53,078 nucleotides of DNA from Sphingopyxis sp. GW247-27LB (GCF_002277025.1 NZ_NIWD01000011.1:1279-54356), one strand, 5' to 3'; positions 38,190-47,511 are shown, counted from the stretch's first letter. The notes: generated from the sequence alone by a model not told the origin. A program made the numbers and translations.

Positions 38190-40700
38190 TCATTCGCCCG
38201 GCGTGTTCTTGCGCGGTGCCTTGGGGCTCCTTTTGCGCGCGGGCGGCTTAGCGGCGGGTTTGGCCGTCACCTTCCGCGCACCTCCGGCAGCAGGCGCCGC
38301 GGGCGCCGGCGTGGCCGCGGCGCGGGTGTCACGCCGCCGCTGATGCGCATTTTTGAGCACGCGAAGCTTCAGGAGGAAGTCTTCGAAGTTCGGGATCGGC
38401 GCATTGGGTTCGGTGTCGAGGCCATATTCGTCCGAGAGCGCTCCCATCTCGTCGCGGATGGCTTTTGCCTCGGGCGAATGATCGAGCGCTTCGGCAATGC
38501 GTTCGAAGAAAAACTTGCCCTGCTCGCGCGAGGCGCTCTCGCGATGATCCTGCTCGAATATCTTTCGATGCTGTTCGACAGTCGCCTTGATCCGGTGGCG
38601 CAGCTTCTCTTCGTCTGCCGCGCGGCGTTGCTTATTGATATGCTGAAAAAGCCGCCTCATGCGCTCGACGAACATCCCTATGTCGCCAGCCAACGGATCG
38701 GTCGAGGTCGAGGCCTCGCACAACTCAACGACAGCCCGGGCAAATCCGACTTTGTCGATGTGGCTGTCCTGTGCGGTCGCCGCTACTTTCAATGCATCGC
38801 AAATGCCCTTCGCCGGGCCGAGGGCGGCCGTTACATCGGCTTGGGCGATGACCACCGCTTCGCCTTCACGAAACTCGGACACTTCGGCAAAATAGCGATT
38901 GGCTGCCGCGACGGCGAGGTTAACGGGGATCAGATCCTCGGGCTCGAACATCGCGTGCGCCGGATTTTCGACAACGCCGAATTCGGCGAATTGCATCACG
39001 TACGACGGATTGATGAGGCGCCGGGCCTCCTTGTCATCTTTCCGCAGGATAGCCGCCGCCTTGTTGCCGCTCGCGTCGGAATCGAGCAGCACGATAGCCG
39101 CTGGCGCTTCACTGTCGCGGCCGCGAACGAGGAACAGCATATAGGGGACGTGCTGCGCAGAGCCGCAGGGAACGAGCACGACCCGGTTAAGATCGAGCGA
39201 GTCGGCCGCGCTGGCGGAACCGCTACGTTGAATGATCCGGGACATGCCAGCCAGAAGCACCTGGTCGGCCGCCCCTTCGACGAGCAGGTTACAGGCGCCG
39301 ATAAAAGCGGTTTCACCAACATAGGCGCCGAACGCTGACCGGAGCGGCTCATAATGGTTCTGCGACGCGTTTTTTATTACGCGCGTTCCATCGGCGCCCT
39401 TTCCTTTTTCGAGTACGCGGATGCGCTCGGCGTGGTTCTTGTCGAGCAGGAAGGGCGAATGTGTGACGTAGACAACCTGGACGGGCCTTGCGCTGCCTTC
39501 GGGTTCGGCAAATCCGGCGAATATCTTCAGCAGGTCCTGCTGTGCCTCGGCGGATAGATAGGCGTCGGGTTCATCCATGATGAGGATTTCGGAGCGCGCG
39601 GGATCAGGTTCATGGGTCTGTGACTGGATGAAGTAAGATAGAAAGTAGGTCAGTCCTGCGCTTCGCTCGTCAAATGTATATTCAGTGCCGGTCCGATCGC
39701 GAATCGTGAACACGAGCCCCGACTCCAGCACGGTGACGCGGAGTTGGAAGTCGCGGTCTTGGACCCAATATTTGGGAAAATTGAGCCGCTTCTCGAGCTG
39801 ACGGTTGATGCTTTCCGCAAGCGCCGCAGCGTGACCATTCTCGCCGGCATCGATAAAGTTCGCGAGTTCGACGAGGCGCTCGGGATCGACGTTAGCAAGC
39901 TGAAGAAGCAGCTTGCGCGCCAACGCGTACGATTTGCGCAGCTTGTCCTGCGTGTCCTTGTCGAGCGCCGCCGACGGCGCGAGCAACGGGATCAGATCGC
40001 CCGCGGCCGCCGAAACCTTTTGCGCAAACGTGGCGGCGTCGCCCGTGAGAATTCCTCGCAAAATGGCGACCGCATTGCGCTCGCGCTTCCGCTCACCTTC
40101 ATAGGGAATGGGTGACTCTTGCGCTTCGACAAGCTCCGCGGTTGGCAGTGCACCCGGGAGTGCGACGTTGGAATGGATCCGAAAGGCGCGCGGCAGATAC
40201 TCGCGCCCGAATGAGGCTGCTTTGTCTCCTTCGCGCGTCACGGCTTCGTATCCACCCGACCCGTCGTCGAAATAGACTGAAAGTCGATCGGGACCTTCGC
40301 GAAACATCAAAAACGACGTGAACAGCTCGGGCGCTTCGGGGAGATCGTGCCGAATCCGTGCGACCTCGTCGACTGTCACGTCCGACCAGGCTATGCCGAG
40401 ATGCGGCCAGAAGTCGTTGCCCCGCGCGACGTTGAAGAAATCACAGTAGCGGCAAAGATCCTGATGCCTGAAGCCTTCTCCGCTAATTGCCTTTTCGATC
40501 GCCGTCAGCAGGTGACTCTTTCCGGACTCGTTCGCCCCGACAACCGTCGTGATATGCCGGTCGATCTCGACCTCGATATAGGGGTACCAGAGGTCACCGA
40601 TCATTTCCCACGCGCGCGGCTCTGCCGACCGATGCGCCTTGCGCTGGTAATCGAAGTTGAACGACTTGTAGAAGCGCGCGTAAACCTTGCTTAGTTTCAT
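38190..40700 (-). CDS. OLD-family ATPase/TOPRIM nuclease
   Basis: An 836-aa protein. The SMC-like ATPase has Walker A GANESGKS (55-62), the signature-like RSAGLTYFLSYF, Walker B ILIMDEPDAYLS and the THSPFLLDK histidine loop. A TOPRIM domain follows, with LLVEGAADQVLL (Glu) and VLLDSDASGNKA (DxD). A Lys/Ala/Pro-rich basic tail ends the protein. OLD proteins are DNA nucleases in several anti-phage systems. The start at ATG 40700 has GGGGGATGGGACG upstream; an open frame back to 40847 lacks homology. It heads the operon with CD-NTase and S-4TM. Whether it is a CBASS part or an independent module is unknown. Confidence 0.85.
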   Translation of the reverse strand: MKLSKVYARFYKSFNFDYQRKAHRSAEPRAWEMIGDLWYPYIEVEIDRHITTVVGANESGKSHLLTAIEKAISGEGFRHQDLCRYCDFFNVARGNDFWPHLGIAWSDVTVDEVARIRHDLPEAPELFTSFLMFREGPDRLSVYFDDGSGGYEAVTREGDKAASFGREYLPRAFRIHSNVALPGALPTAELVEAQESPIPYEGERKRERNAVAILRGILTGDAATFAQKVSAAAGDLIPLLAPSAALDKDTQDKLRKSYALARKLLLQLANVDPERLVELANFIDAGENGHAAALAESINRQLEKRLNFPKYWVQDRDFQLRVTVLESGLVFTIRDRTGTEYTFDERSAGLTYFLSYFIQSQTHEPDPARSEILIMDEPDAYLSAEAQQDLLKIFAGFAEPEGSARPVQVVYVTHSPFLLDKNHAERIRVLEKGKGADGTRVIKNASQNHYEPLRSAFGAYVGETAFIGACNLLVEGAADQVLLAGMSRIIQRSGSASAADSLDLNRVVLVPCGSAQHVPYMLFLVRGRDSEAPAAIVLLDSDASGNKAAAILRKDDKEARRLINPSYVMQFAEFGVVENPAHAMFEPEDLIPVNLAVAAANRYFAEVSEFREGEAVVIAQADVTAALGPAKGICDALKVAATAQDSHIDKVGFARAVVELCEASTSTDPLAGDIGMFVERMRRLFQHINKQRRAADEEKLRHRIKATVEQHRKIFEQDHRESASREQGKFFFERIAEALDHSPEAKAIRDEMGALSDEYGLDTEPNAPIPNFEDFLLKLRVLKNAHQRRRDTRAAATPAPAAPAAGGARKVTAKPAAKPPARKRSPKAPRKNTPGE

Positions 40701-40730
40701 CGTCCCATCCCCCCTAGAGCTTATATAGTT

Positions 40731-40756
40731 GCCGTATGTGAATTGCTCTATACGGC
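40731..40756 (-). promoter_or_regulatory. Inverted-repeat operator upstream of the OLD/CBASS operon
   Basis: GCCGTAT (40731-40737) and ATACGGC (40750-40756) are perfect complements with a 12-nt spacer, 31 nt upstream of the OLD start codon. They lie just behind TATATAAG (minus strand, about 40728-40721), a probable -10 box. This is a likely repressor or activator site for the operon; the regulator is not obvious. Confidence 0.5.
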
Positions 40757-41376
40757 GAAAAAAATATTTACCTCCGTTTTGATAACAAAGTTGTTCGCCG
40801 CGCCGGCTCCTCTGACACCTCAACTTGCCTGATGATAAATGCGCCAAAAAGGTAATCGCGCAGCGCCAGATGTGGCTTTGGTTAAGCTGGCAATCTGGTC
40901 AGTCTGATAGCCAAGTTGGATGCTATGACCTTGACCGTACCGAAGACTTTTTTGTGCCGCAAACACTTCTCCCACGCACTGACCGTTGGCCATTGGCCTC
41001 AAGCTGATCGCTGTTAACCACGGCAAGCTTGCGTCAGCTTTCGGGATTTAATGTTGATAGGTAGTAATAGCCGAAATCGTGAAGGGTTTCGGGCGCTTCA
41101 GCGTACGAAAGCCTCTGATGGAGGAACCCGCGTGGGCTCTGGGACTGAGCTATGGGGTTTTGTGTTTTGGCCTGGTCGGAAGGCCGCCGTGCATAGTTGC
41201 AAGACGACCCAGGCGATAGCGCGAGGCGCGAACTCGACCGTCATGATCGATGCTCCGAGCCTCCATCGGTCGCCCTTCGGCGGACGTGTGGCAACGCGCT
41301 GAGACGATCGGCGCAAGGCGGCCCGTGGGCCAGCGCGGGGGTCGCGCGGTCCTTCTTGGGGATGAGCCATGCCGGG
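40757..41376. other. Gap holding the transposase-side end of the IS91-like element
   Basis: About 620 bp between the CBASS/OLD promoter and the IS91 transposase stop. The left part (to about 41050) has lower GC and belongs to the cargo; the right part shares the GC-rich character of the insertion sequence. Small dyads occur (for example GGCCT...AGGCC near 41170-41187), but I could not fix the oriIS boundary. No convincing gene. Confidence 0.45.
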
Positions 41377-42570
41377 TCATGACGCAATCGTCCGGATCGG
41401 AGCGGCGGCACTGGGTGGAGCACGAGGCTGGCGCCGCCGTGCGAACACCTCGATCACGATCATCCTGCCGCCGCAGCACGGGCATGGCTGTGTCGGATCG
41501 ACCGGTTCGTCGATCGGCGTCTCTTCGGCATCCGGCATGACATCGAGCAGCTCGCGGGCAAGCGCGAGGCTAGCCTTCCGGGCGGAGCCGGCGAGCAGGC
41601 CATAGTGGCGGATGCGGTGAAAGCCGCGCGGCAAAACATGGAGCAGGAATCGGCGGATGAACTCGTCGGAGCTTAGCGTCATAACGCGCTGGCGATCACC
41701 GCCGTCGCGGCGGTAGTCCTTGTAGCGCATGGTCACGCCGGCATCGTCGAACGCGAGCAGGCGCCGGTTCGAGATCGCGACCCGGTGGGTGTAGCGCGAC
41801 AGATAGGCCAGCACGGCCTCGGGCCCGGCGAACGGGGGCTTGGCGTAGACGACCCAGTTCTTCTTCCGGGCCGGCGACAGGTGGCGAAGGAATGCCCGGC
41901 GTTCGGCAAGCGGCGCCATCGTCCCGAAGAAGCTGAGCCGCCGGGCATCGTACAGCGCGAGCAGCTGGGTCAGGAACAGGCGACGGAACAGCCGTCCGAG
42001 CACGCGCACCGGTAGCAGGAACGCGGGCCGCGACGATATCCAGCGACTGCCATCGTTCGCGATGCCGCCGCCGGGCACGATCATATGCACATGTGGGTGG
42101 TGCGTCATCGCGGATCCCCAAGTGTGCAGCACGGCGGTGATGCCGATCCGGGCGCCAAGATGCCTGGGGTCGGCAGCGATGGTCAGCATCGTGGCAGAAG
42201 CCGCCCGGAACAGGAGATCATAGACCACCGCCTTGTTGTAGAACGCGATGTCGGCGACCTCGGCGGGCAGCGTGAACACGACATGGAAATAGCCGACCGG
42301 GAGCAGATCGGCCTCCCGCGCCTCGAGCCAGGTGCGCGCGGCGGCGCCCTGACACTTGGGGCAGTGACGATTACGGCAGCTGTTATAGGCGATACGCCAA
42401 TGTCCGCAGTCCTCGCAGGCCTCGACATGGCCGCCGAGCGCCGCGGTACGGCATTGCTCGATCGCCGCCATGACCTTGAGCTGTTGGAGGCTGAGATGCC
42501 CAGCATGGGCGGCTCGATAGGCGGGCCCCGCGCTGCGGAAGATATCGGCGACCTCGATCGAGGTCTGCAC
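41377..42570 (-). CDS. IS91-family HUH transposase
   Basis: A 397-aa rolling-circle transposase. The N-terminal zinc-binding domain has CEDCGHWRIAYNSCRNRHCP, then KCQG. The HUH motif is HHPHVHMIVPGG, and the tyrosine region contains EAVLAYLSRYTHRVAISNRR. A C-terminal CPCCGG zinc motif follows. It cuts one strand at oriIS and carries out rolling-circle transposition. The start is GTG 42570, 4 nt after the recombinase stop, which implies coupled translation. It appears intact. Confidence 0.92.
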   Translation of the reverse strand: MQTSIEVADIFRSAGPAYRAAHAGHLSLQQLKVMAAIEQCRTAALGGHVEACEDCGHWRIAYNSCRNRHCPKCQGAAARTWLEAREADLLPVGYFHVVFTLPAEVADIAFYNKAVVYDLLFRAASATMLTIAADPRHLGARIGITAVLHTWGSAMTHHPHVHMIVPGGGIANDGSRWISSRPAFLLPVRVLGRLFRRLFLTQLLALYDARRLSFFGTMAPLAERRAFLRHLSPARKKNWVVYAKPPFAGPEAVLAYLSRYTHRVAISNRRLLAFDDAGVTMRYKDYRRDGGDRQRVMTLSSDEFIRRFLLHVLPRGFHRIRHYGLLAGSARKASLALARELLDVMPDAEETPIDEPVDPTQPCPCCGGRMIVIEVFARRRQPRAPPSAAAPIRTIAS

Positions 42571-42574
42571 TGGC

Positions 42575-43480
42575 TCAGCCGGGCGGCGCTTCGTCCGCCA
42601 TCAGGGCCATCAGCCGGTCGAGCGGACCGGCGACGGCGTGGATCGTTCGCGTCGACACCTTGGTATAGAGCGCGGTCGTCTCCAGCTTGCTGTGGCCAAG
42701 CAGGACCTGGATCACGCGGATATCGACGTCCTGCTCGAGCAGATGCGTCGCGAAGCTATGGCGCAAGGTGTGCGGGCTGACGCGCTTGCGGATGCCGGCG
42801 ACCTCAGCAGCTTCCTGAACCGCGCGATGCAACTGCCGGGTCGAGACCGGATCGGTGCAACTGCGCCCCGGAAACAGCCAGCCATGGGGCAGCATGACAT
42901 TGCGACGCTTGCCCTCGCGCCACCACATCCGGAGCAGCTCAAGCAGCTGCGGCGAGAGCATGGCATTGCGGTCCTTGCGCCCCTTGCCCTGCTCGACGCG
43001 GATCAGCATGCGGGTGCTGTCGATATCATCGACCTTGAGGTGCGCGACCTCCGACACGCGGAGGCCCGCGCCATAGGCGACACCGAGCGCAGCCTTGTAC
43101 TTGATCCCCGGCGCGGCTTCGAGCAGCTTCGCCGCTTCATCGACGCTGAGCACGTCGGGCAGCTTGCGCGGATTACGCGTGATAACAAGAGAACGCGCCA
43201 GATCCCGCCGCCCGAGGGTCCCAGCGAACAGGAAGCGCAGGGCCGAGACGGCACCGTTGATGGTTGACGCGCTGACGCCCTGCTCGTGCTGAGATAGCTG
43301 GAAGCGCCGGAGATCTTCCGCCGTTGCCGTATCGGGAGGACGACCAAGGAATGCGGCGAAGCGTCGGACGTGGCGGATATAGTCCTGCTGGGTATGCCGA
43401 CCCAGGCCGCGCATCATCATATCATGCTGCATACGCTGGCGAAGCGGGGTGACGGGTATATCGGTCGTAGCGGTAGTCAT
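42575..43480 (-). CDS. Tyrosine recombinase associated with the IS91 element
   Basis: A 301-aa XerC/XerD-like site-specific recombinase. The N-terminal SAM-like core-binding domain (TQQDYIRHVRRFAAFLGRPP) precedes a catalytic domain with Arg in AYGAGLRVSEVAHLK, Lys in GKGRKDR, HTLRH in SPHTLRHSFATHLL, and the final LLGHSKLETTALYTKV with the nucleophile Tyr. AGGAG lies 7 nt before ATG 43480. Its pairing with the transposase suggests a role in resolving transposition intermediates. It is not an integrase of the whole conjugative element, given its linkage. Confidence 0.9.
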   Translation of the reverse strand: MTTATTDIPVTPLRQRMQHDMMMRGLGRHTQQDYIRHVRRFAAFLGRPPDTATAEDLRRFQLSQHEQGVSASTINGAVSALRFLFAGTLGRRDLARSLVITRNPRKLPDVLSVDEAAKLLEAAPGIKYKAALGVAYGAGLRVSEVAHLKVDDIDSTRMLIRVEQGKGRKDRNAMLSPQLLELLRMWWREGKRRNVMLPHGWLFPGRSCTDPVSTRQLHRAVQEAAEVAGIRKRVSPHTLRHSFATHLLEQDVDIRVIQVLLGHSKLETTALYTKVSTRTIHAVAGPLDRLMALMADEAPPG

Positions 43481-43760
43481 GGCATGCTCCTCTTCGTTGA
43501 AGGAGCTCCATGATCGGCCTACCGCGCCGCCTTACTCAACGTTCCTGTATCTTCCGGCGCCTCAGTCCTGGCGCCCATCCCGCGAAGCGGGTTCGTCCAT
43601 CGGGCGCGATGCAGCCACGCCGATACCTACGGCGAAATCTGATAGCCCTTCGCACTGCGTCGCGGCGCGTCATCACGCGCCATAACCGTCATATGAGATT
43701 TCCCCGACCCGGCTGATTTTTGGGACGCCGACGCGATCCCTGCGTCGCCGGGAGAATGTC

Positions 43761-44966
43761 TTGACGCCTACCAAGCTCCTTGTCGGACAGATTTTCGTCG
43801 TTTTCGCGATGGTGATCGCGGGCGTCTGGATCGCGACGCAATGGTGTGCGGCACTGCTTGGCTATCAGCCGCAGCTTGGACCGGCATGGTTTGTCCTGTT
43901 CGACACGCCGGTCTATCGGCCGTGGGCGATATTTCCGTGGTGGTATCACTACGAAGCCTACGCGCCCGAGGTTTTCGACAAGGCCGGGATGATCGCCGGG
44001 GCGAGCGGCTTTCTCGGCTGCGCGTCCGCCATCGCCGGGTCGCTCTGGCGCGCGCGCCAGTCGCGCCATGTCACGACATACGGCTCCGCGCGTTGGGCTA
44101 CAAAAGGCGAGATCGATCGCGCCGGGCTGCTTAGCGAGCGCGGGGTTTTCCTTGGTCGTCTGCGCGGGCGCTACCTTCGCCACGACGGGCCGGAGCATGT
44201 CATGGCGTTCGCGCCGACGCGGAGCGGCAAAGGCGTCGGCCTCGTCATCCCGACGCTGCTAAGCTGGACCGGCTCGGCCATCATCCACGACATAAAGGGC
44301 GAGAACTGGCAGCTCACGGCAGGCTGGCGCGCGCGCTTTTCGCACGTCCTGCTGTTCAATCCCACCGACCTGCGTTCGGCCAAATACAACCCGCTACTGG
44401 AGGTCAGGAAGGGCGCGAACGAGGTTCGCGACGTTCAGAATATCGCCGATATTCTGGTCGATCCCGAAGGAGCGCTGGAGCGTCGGAACCACTGGGAAAA
44501 AACGTCGCACTCACTCTTGGTCGGCGCGATCCTCCACATTCTCTATGCCGAAGAAGAAAAGACGCTCGCCCGCGTCGCGACCTTCCTGTCCGATCCGCAG
44601 CGGCCGTTCGTGACGACGCTTCGCCGGATGATGACCACCAATCATCTTGGCACGAAGGAAGCGCCGCAGGTCCATCCCGTCGTCGCATCGGCCGCCCGCG
44701 AGGTGCTGAACAAATCGGAGAACGAACGCAGCGGCGTCCTTTCGACCGCCATGTCGTTCCTTGGTCTCTATCGAGACCCCACCGTCGCGGCCGTCACGTC
44801 GCGTTGCGACTGGCGCATTGCCGATCTGGTCGAAGCCAACCACCCGGTATCGCTCTATCTGGTCATTCCGCCGTCCGACATTAGCCGCACCAAGCCGCTT
44901 GTGCGCCTGATGCTCAATCAGATCGGCCGCCGCCTCACGGAGAAGCTCGATGCCGCGCAAGCATGA
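43761..44966 (+). pseudogene. traG: TraG/VirD4 coupling protein, N-terminal part (split by frameshift)
   Basis: A 401-aa first part of the type IV coupling protein. Two N-terminal membrane helices precede the Walker A region AFAPTRSGKGVGLVIP (near residue 150) and the NTPase core up to PLVRLMLNQIGRRLTEKLDA. It then leaves the family sequence and stops at TGA 44964-44966. The rest, starting PRKHELLMMLDEF, continues in another frame from 44950. Start is TTG 43761, with GGGAGAA upstream; ATG 43756 leads straight to a stop. Intact homologues are a single protein of about 650-670 aa. Either the gene is broken, or the two parts (Walker A here, Walker B in the next) work as a split protein. Confidence 0.8.
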
Positions 44967-45765
44967 GCTTCTGATGATGCTCGACGAGTTCGTCGCCCTG
45001 GGGCGGCTCGACTTCTTCGAGACGAGCCTTGCCTTCATGGCGGGCTACGGGATCAGGGTCTATCTGATCGCCCAGTCGCTCAATCAGGTCGATAAAGCCT
45101 ACGGCGAGCACAACTCGATCCTCGATAACTGCCACGTCCGCGTCGTTTTCTCGACGAATGACGAGCGGACAGCAAAGCGGGTTTCCGATGCTCTCGGCGT
45201 CGCCACCGAACAGCGCGCCATGCGGAACTATGCGGGGCATAGGCTCGCCCCCTGGCTCGCGCATGTCATGGTCAGCCGACAGGAAACCGCGCGTCCGCTG
45301 TTGACGCAGGGCGAGGTGATGCAGCTTCCGCCCGCCGACGAGCTGGTTCTTGTGTCGGGCATGGCCCCGATCAGGGCGAAAAAGCTGCAATATTACAAGG
45401 ACGCCAATTTCCGCGCACGGCTCCTGCCGCCGCCCGCGCTGGAAATCGGCGACTATAGCGATCGCCCGCAGGGTCGTCCCGACGACTGGACCGGGCTGGT
45501 CAGCGCGCCCGATAGCCGGCTCGGCAAGGCCGAACAGGACAATGGCGCAGACGAGGACGGCGGGTTGCAGCAGCGGCGGCACCCGTCGATCGAGGAAGGA
45601 CAGCCGCGGGCCGAACCGGCAACGCAACTCGAATTGCCCGACATGGAGCGCGACGACTCCGACGCGGCGGCCGACAAGCGCGTCATGGACCGCGTTCGCG
45701 CGTCGCTGGTGCGCGGCCACGCCATGAACCAATCGCAGTCCCAAGACCTGTTGCCGGGGCTATAG
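44950..45765 (+). CDS. traG: TraG/VirD4 coupling protein, C-terminal part (split by frameshift)
   Basis: A 271-aa second part: Walker B MMLDEFVALGRLDFFE directly at the start, then YLIAQSLNQVDKAYGEHNSI, the VVFSTNDERTA segment and SRQETARPLLTQGEVMQLP, all typical of TraG of Trb systems, and a hydrophilic tail. The frame overlaps the first part by 17 nt. ATG 44950 has GGAG at 44939-44942 with 7-nt spacing, so re-initiation could supply this part as a separate polypeptide. A short deletion in the PRKHE linker is the likely cause of the split. Confidence 0.8.
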   Translation: MPRKHELLMMLDEFVALGRLDFFETSLAFMAGYGIRVYLIAQSLNQVDKAYGEHNSILDNCHVRVVFSTNDERTAKRVSDALGVATEQRAMRNYAGHRLAPWLAHVMVSRQETARPLLTQGEVMQLPPADELVLVSGMAPIRAKKLQYYKDANFRARLLPPPALEIGDYSDRPQGRPDDWTGLVSAPDSRLGKAEQDNGADEDGGLQQRRHPSIEEGQPRAEPATQLELPDMERDDSDAAADKRVMDRVRASLVRGHAMNQSQSQDLLPGL

Positions 45766-45768
45766 GCG

Positions 45769-46173
45769 ATGAAGGTCCGGCGGAATCTTTATATCGACAG
45801 CGACCTCGGCGATGCGCTCGACGCGCTGGTTATCCGGCGCGGCGGCAACAAGTCGCGGATCGTCAACGAGGCGCTTCGCGATTGGCTGGCGCGCCGCGCG
45901 ACCAAGGAGGTCGACGACCTTCTGAAAGTCCGGCTCGACCGCATATCGCGCGAGGTCGCCGCAGGCCGCCGCGACATGGAGGTGGTTTTGGAGGCGCTGG
46001 CGCTGTTCGTGCGCTACCAGCTTACCGTTACCGCTCCGCTGCCCGAAGCCGACGCCGCCGCGCTCGCCACCGGCAACCAGCGTTTCGAGCGATTTATCGC
46101 TCAGCTTGGCCGCCAGATCGCGGGCGGCAAGCGGACGCTCGACACCCAGAACATCATCGAGGCACAGCCATGA
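45769..46173 (+). CDS. CopG-family ribbon-helix-helix protein
   Basis: A 134-aa protein. The N-terminal ribbon-helix-helix has VRRNLYIDSDLGDALDALVI, then GNKSRIVNEALRDWLARR. A helical C-terminal region follows (MEVVLEALALFVRYQLTV). It is conserved between traG and trbB in Trb-type elements and probably acts as a DNA-binding regulator or relaxosome accessory. Its start follows the traG stop by 3 nt, and its stop overlaps the trbB ATG (ATGA). Confidence 0.85.
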   Translation: MKVRRNLYIDSDLGDALDALVIRRGGNKSRIVNEALRDWLARRATKEVDDLLKVRLDRISREVAAGRRDMEVVLEALALFVRYQLTVTAPLPEADAAALATGNQRFERFIAQLGRQIAGGKRTLDTQNIIEAQP

Positions 46174-47174
46174 CCGACGCGCTTTCTTCCGATCGCCGCC
46201 GCGCGATGCTTCGCACCGCCATGGGACCGGGCATCGCCGCCGCTCTGGCCGACGAAAAAGTCATCGAAATCATGGTGAACCCCGACGGGGTATTGCGGCT
46301 CGACCGGCTCGGCGAGGGTCGTATCGACACTGGCACGCGCTACGACCCGGCGCAGATCGAGCGCATCATTCGCCTTGTCGCGAGCCATGCGCGCACCGAG
46401 GCCCATGCGGCGGCGCCGATCATATCGGCCGAACTGCCCCCGCACGGCGAGGGCGCGGGCGAGCGATTCGAGGGCGTATTGCCCCCGGTCAGCCTCGCAC
46501 CCTGTTTCAGCATCCGTAAGCCCGCCGCGCGCATCTATACGCTGCTCGATTATGTGAAGGACGGCATTATGTCGCCCGACACGGCGCGGCTCTTGTCGAT
46601 GGCGGTCGTAGAGCGACGGAACATTTTGGTCGCGGGCGGCACGTCATCAGGCAAAACGACGCTCGCCAATGCGCTGCTCGCCGAAATGGCCGGCCTCGAC
46701 GAACGCGTCATCATCATAGAGGACACGCGCGAGCTGCAATGCGCCGCGTCCGATGTGGTCGCGCTCCGCACCCGCTCGATCGGCCCGAGCGGAACCGGCG
46801 CGGTCACGATGGCCGACCTTGTGCGCTCGACGCTGCGCCTTCGCCCGGATCGCATCATCGTCGGCGAGGTGCGCGGGCGCGAGGCGCTGGACATGCTCAA
46901 GGCATGGAACACCGGCCATCCCGGCGGCATCGCGACGGTCCATGCCAATAGTGCCACCGCCGCGCTCTATCGGCTCGAACAGCTTGTTCAGGAAAGCGTC
47001 GTCACCGTTCCGCGACGCCTGATTGCCGAAGCCATCGACATGATCGTGTTCATATCAGGCCGCGGCCTTGCGCGCCGCGTCGATAGTGTCGCGCGCGTCG
47101 CCGGCCTCGATCCAGACGGGAATTACGCCGTCCGCGACCTCACCCCCGAATCCGCCGCATTTGAAGGAGAATGA
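46170..47174 (+). CDS. trbB: TrbB conjugation ATPase (VirB11-like)
   Basis: A 334-aa secretion ATPase: Walker A AGGTSSGKTTLANALL, the Asp box IIIEDTRELQC, Walker B-like RIIVGEVRGREALDML and the His box GGIATVHANS. As a hexamer on the inner face of the membrane it powers pilus assembly and DNA transfer. ATG 46170 overlaps the CopG stop. It is followed by trbC after 1 nt (GAATGACATG). Confidence 0.93.
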   Translation: MTDALSSDRRRAMLRTAMGPGIAAALADEKVIEIMVNPDGVLRLDRLGEGRIDTGTRYDPAQIERIIRLVASHARTEAHAAAPIISAELPPHGEGAGERFEGVLPPVSLAPCFSIRKPAARIYTLLDYVKDGIMSPDTARLLSMAVVERRNILVAGGTSSGKTTLANALLAEMAGLDERVIIIEDTRELQCAASDVVALRTRSIGPSGTGAVTMADLVRSTLRLRPDRIIVGEVRGREALDMLKAWNTGHPGGIATVHANSATAALYRLEQLVQESVVTVPRRLIAEAIDMIVFISGRGLARRVDSVARVAGLDPDGNYAVRDLTPESAAFEGE

Positions 47175-47175
47175 C

Positions 47176-47511
47176 ATGCGCCTGTCCCGCGTTCGCGAAC
47201 CCAACAAGATCATAACCGCCGCCGCTGCCGTGATGCTCGGCCTGGCTGTCGCCGCCACCGCGCAGGCTGCCGGTTCGGGGATGCCTTGGGAAGAGCCGTT
47301 GCAGCAGGTCTTGGAATCTGTGCAAGGCCCGGTCGCCAAGATCATCGCCGTCATCATCATTATCGTGACGGGCCTGACGCTCGCGTTCGGTGAGACGGCG
47401 GGCGGCTTCCGGCGCCTCATCCAGATCATTTTTGGCCTGTCGATCGCCTTCGCCGCGTCGAGCTTCTTCCTGTCCTTCTTTTCGTTCGGCGGCGGGGCGC
47501 TGATCGCATGA
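47176..47511 (+). CDS. trbC: TrbC conjugative pilin precursor
   Basis: A 111-aa prepilin. The long basic signal region (NKIITAAAAVMLGLAVAATA, cleavage near AQA-A) and two hydrophobic helices (IIAVIIIIVTGLTLAFGE; FGLSIAFAASSFFLSFFSFG) separated by a short cytoplasmic loop match TrbC/VirB2 pilins. In RP4 the pilin is trimmed and cyclised by TraF, whose gene is near 6.8 kb. GAAGGAG lies close upstream. The stop overlaps trbD (ATGA). Confidence 0.9.
   Translation: MRLSRVREPNKIITAAAAVMLGLAVAATAQAAGSGMPWEEPLQQVLESVQGPVAKIIAVIIIIVTGLTLAFGETAGGFRRLIQIIFGLSIAFAASSFFLSFFSFGGGALIA

Larger units (their letters stand above)
41377..43480 (-). mobile_element. IS91-type insertion sequence core (recombinase + HUH transposase)
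   Basis: Two minus-strand genes, a tyrosine recombinase followed after 4 nt by an IS91-family transposase, form the known two-gene layout of some IS91 relatives. The limits given cover only the coding core; true ends lie somewhat outside. A hairpin GGCGCGT-CATC-ACGCGCC at 43664-43681 may mark the recombinase-side end. IS91 elements transpose by rolling circle and do not make target duplications, so the ends need comparison with an empty site. Confidence 0.8.

Noticed and set aside
40701..40847. Upstream extension of the OLD gene
   Set aside because: It crosses a probable promoter and operator, while ATG 40700 has a good ribosome binding site and matches the family N-terminus.
42575..43480. 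Tyrosine recombinase as integrase of the whole conjugative element
   Set aside because: It is directly coupled to an IS91 transposase gene 4 nt downstream, the known two-gene insertion-sequence layout, and is not next to an attachment site or element end.
43481..43760. Possible short gene between the IS91 recombinase and traG
   Set aside because: Open frames are short, Arg-rich and overlap each other; only a hairpin at 43664-43681 stands out.
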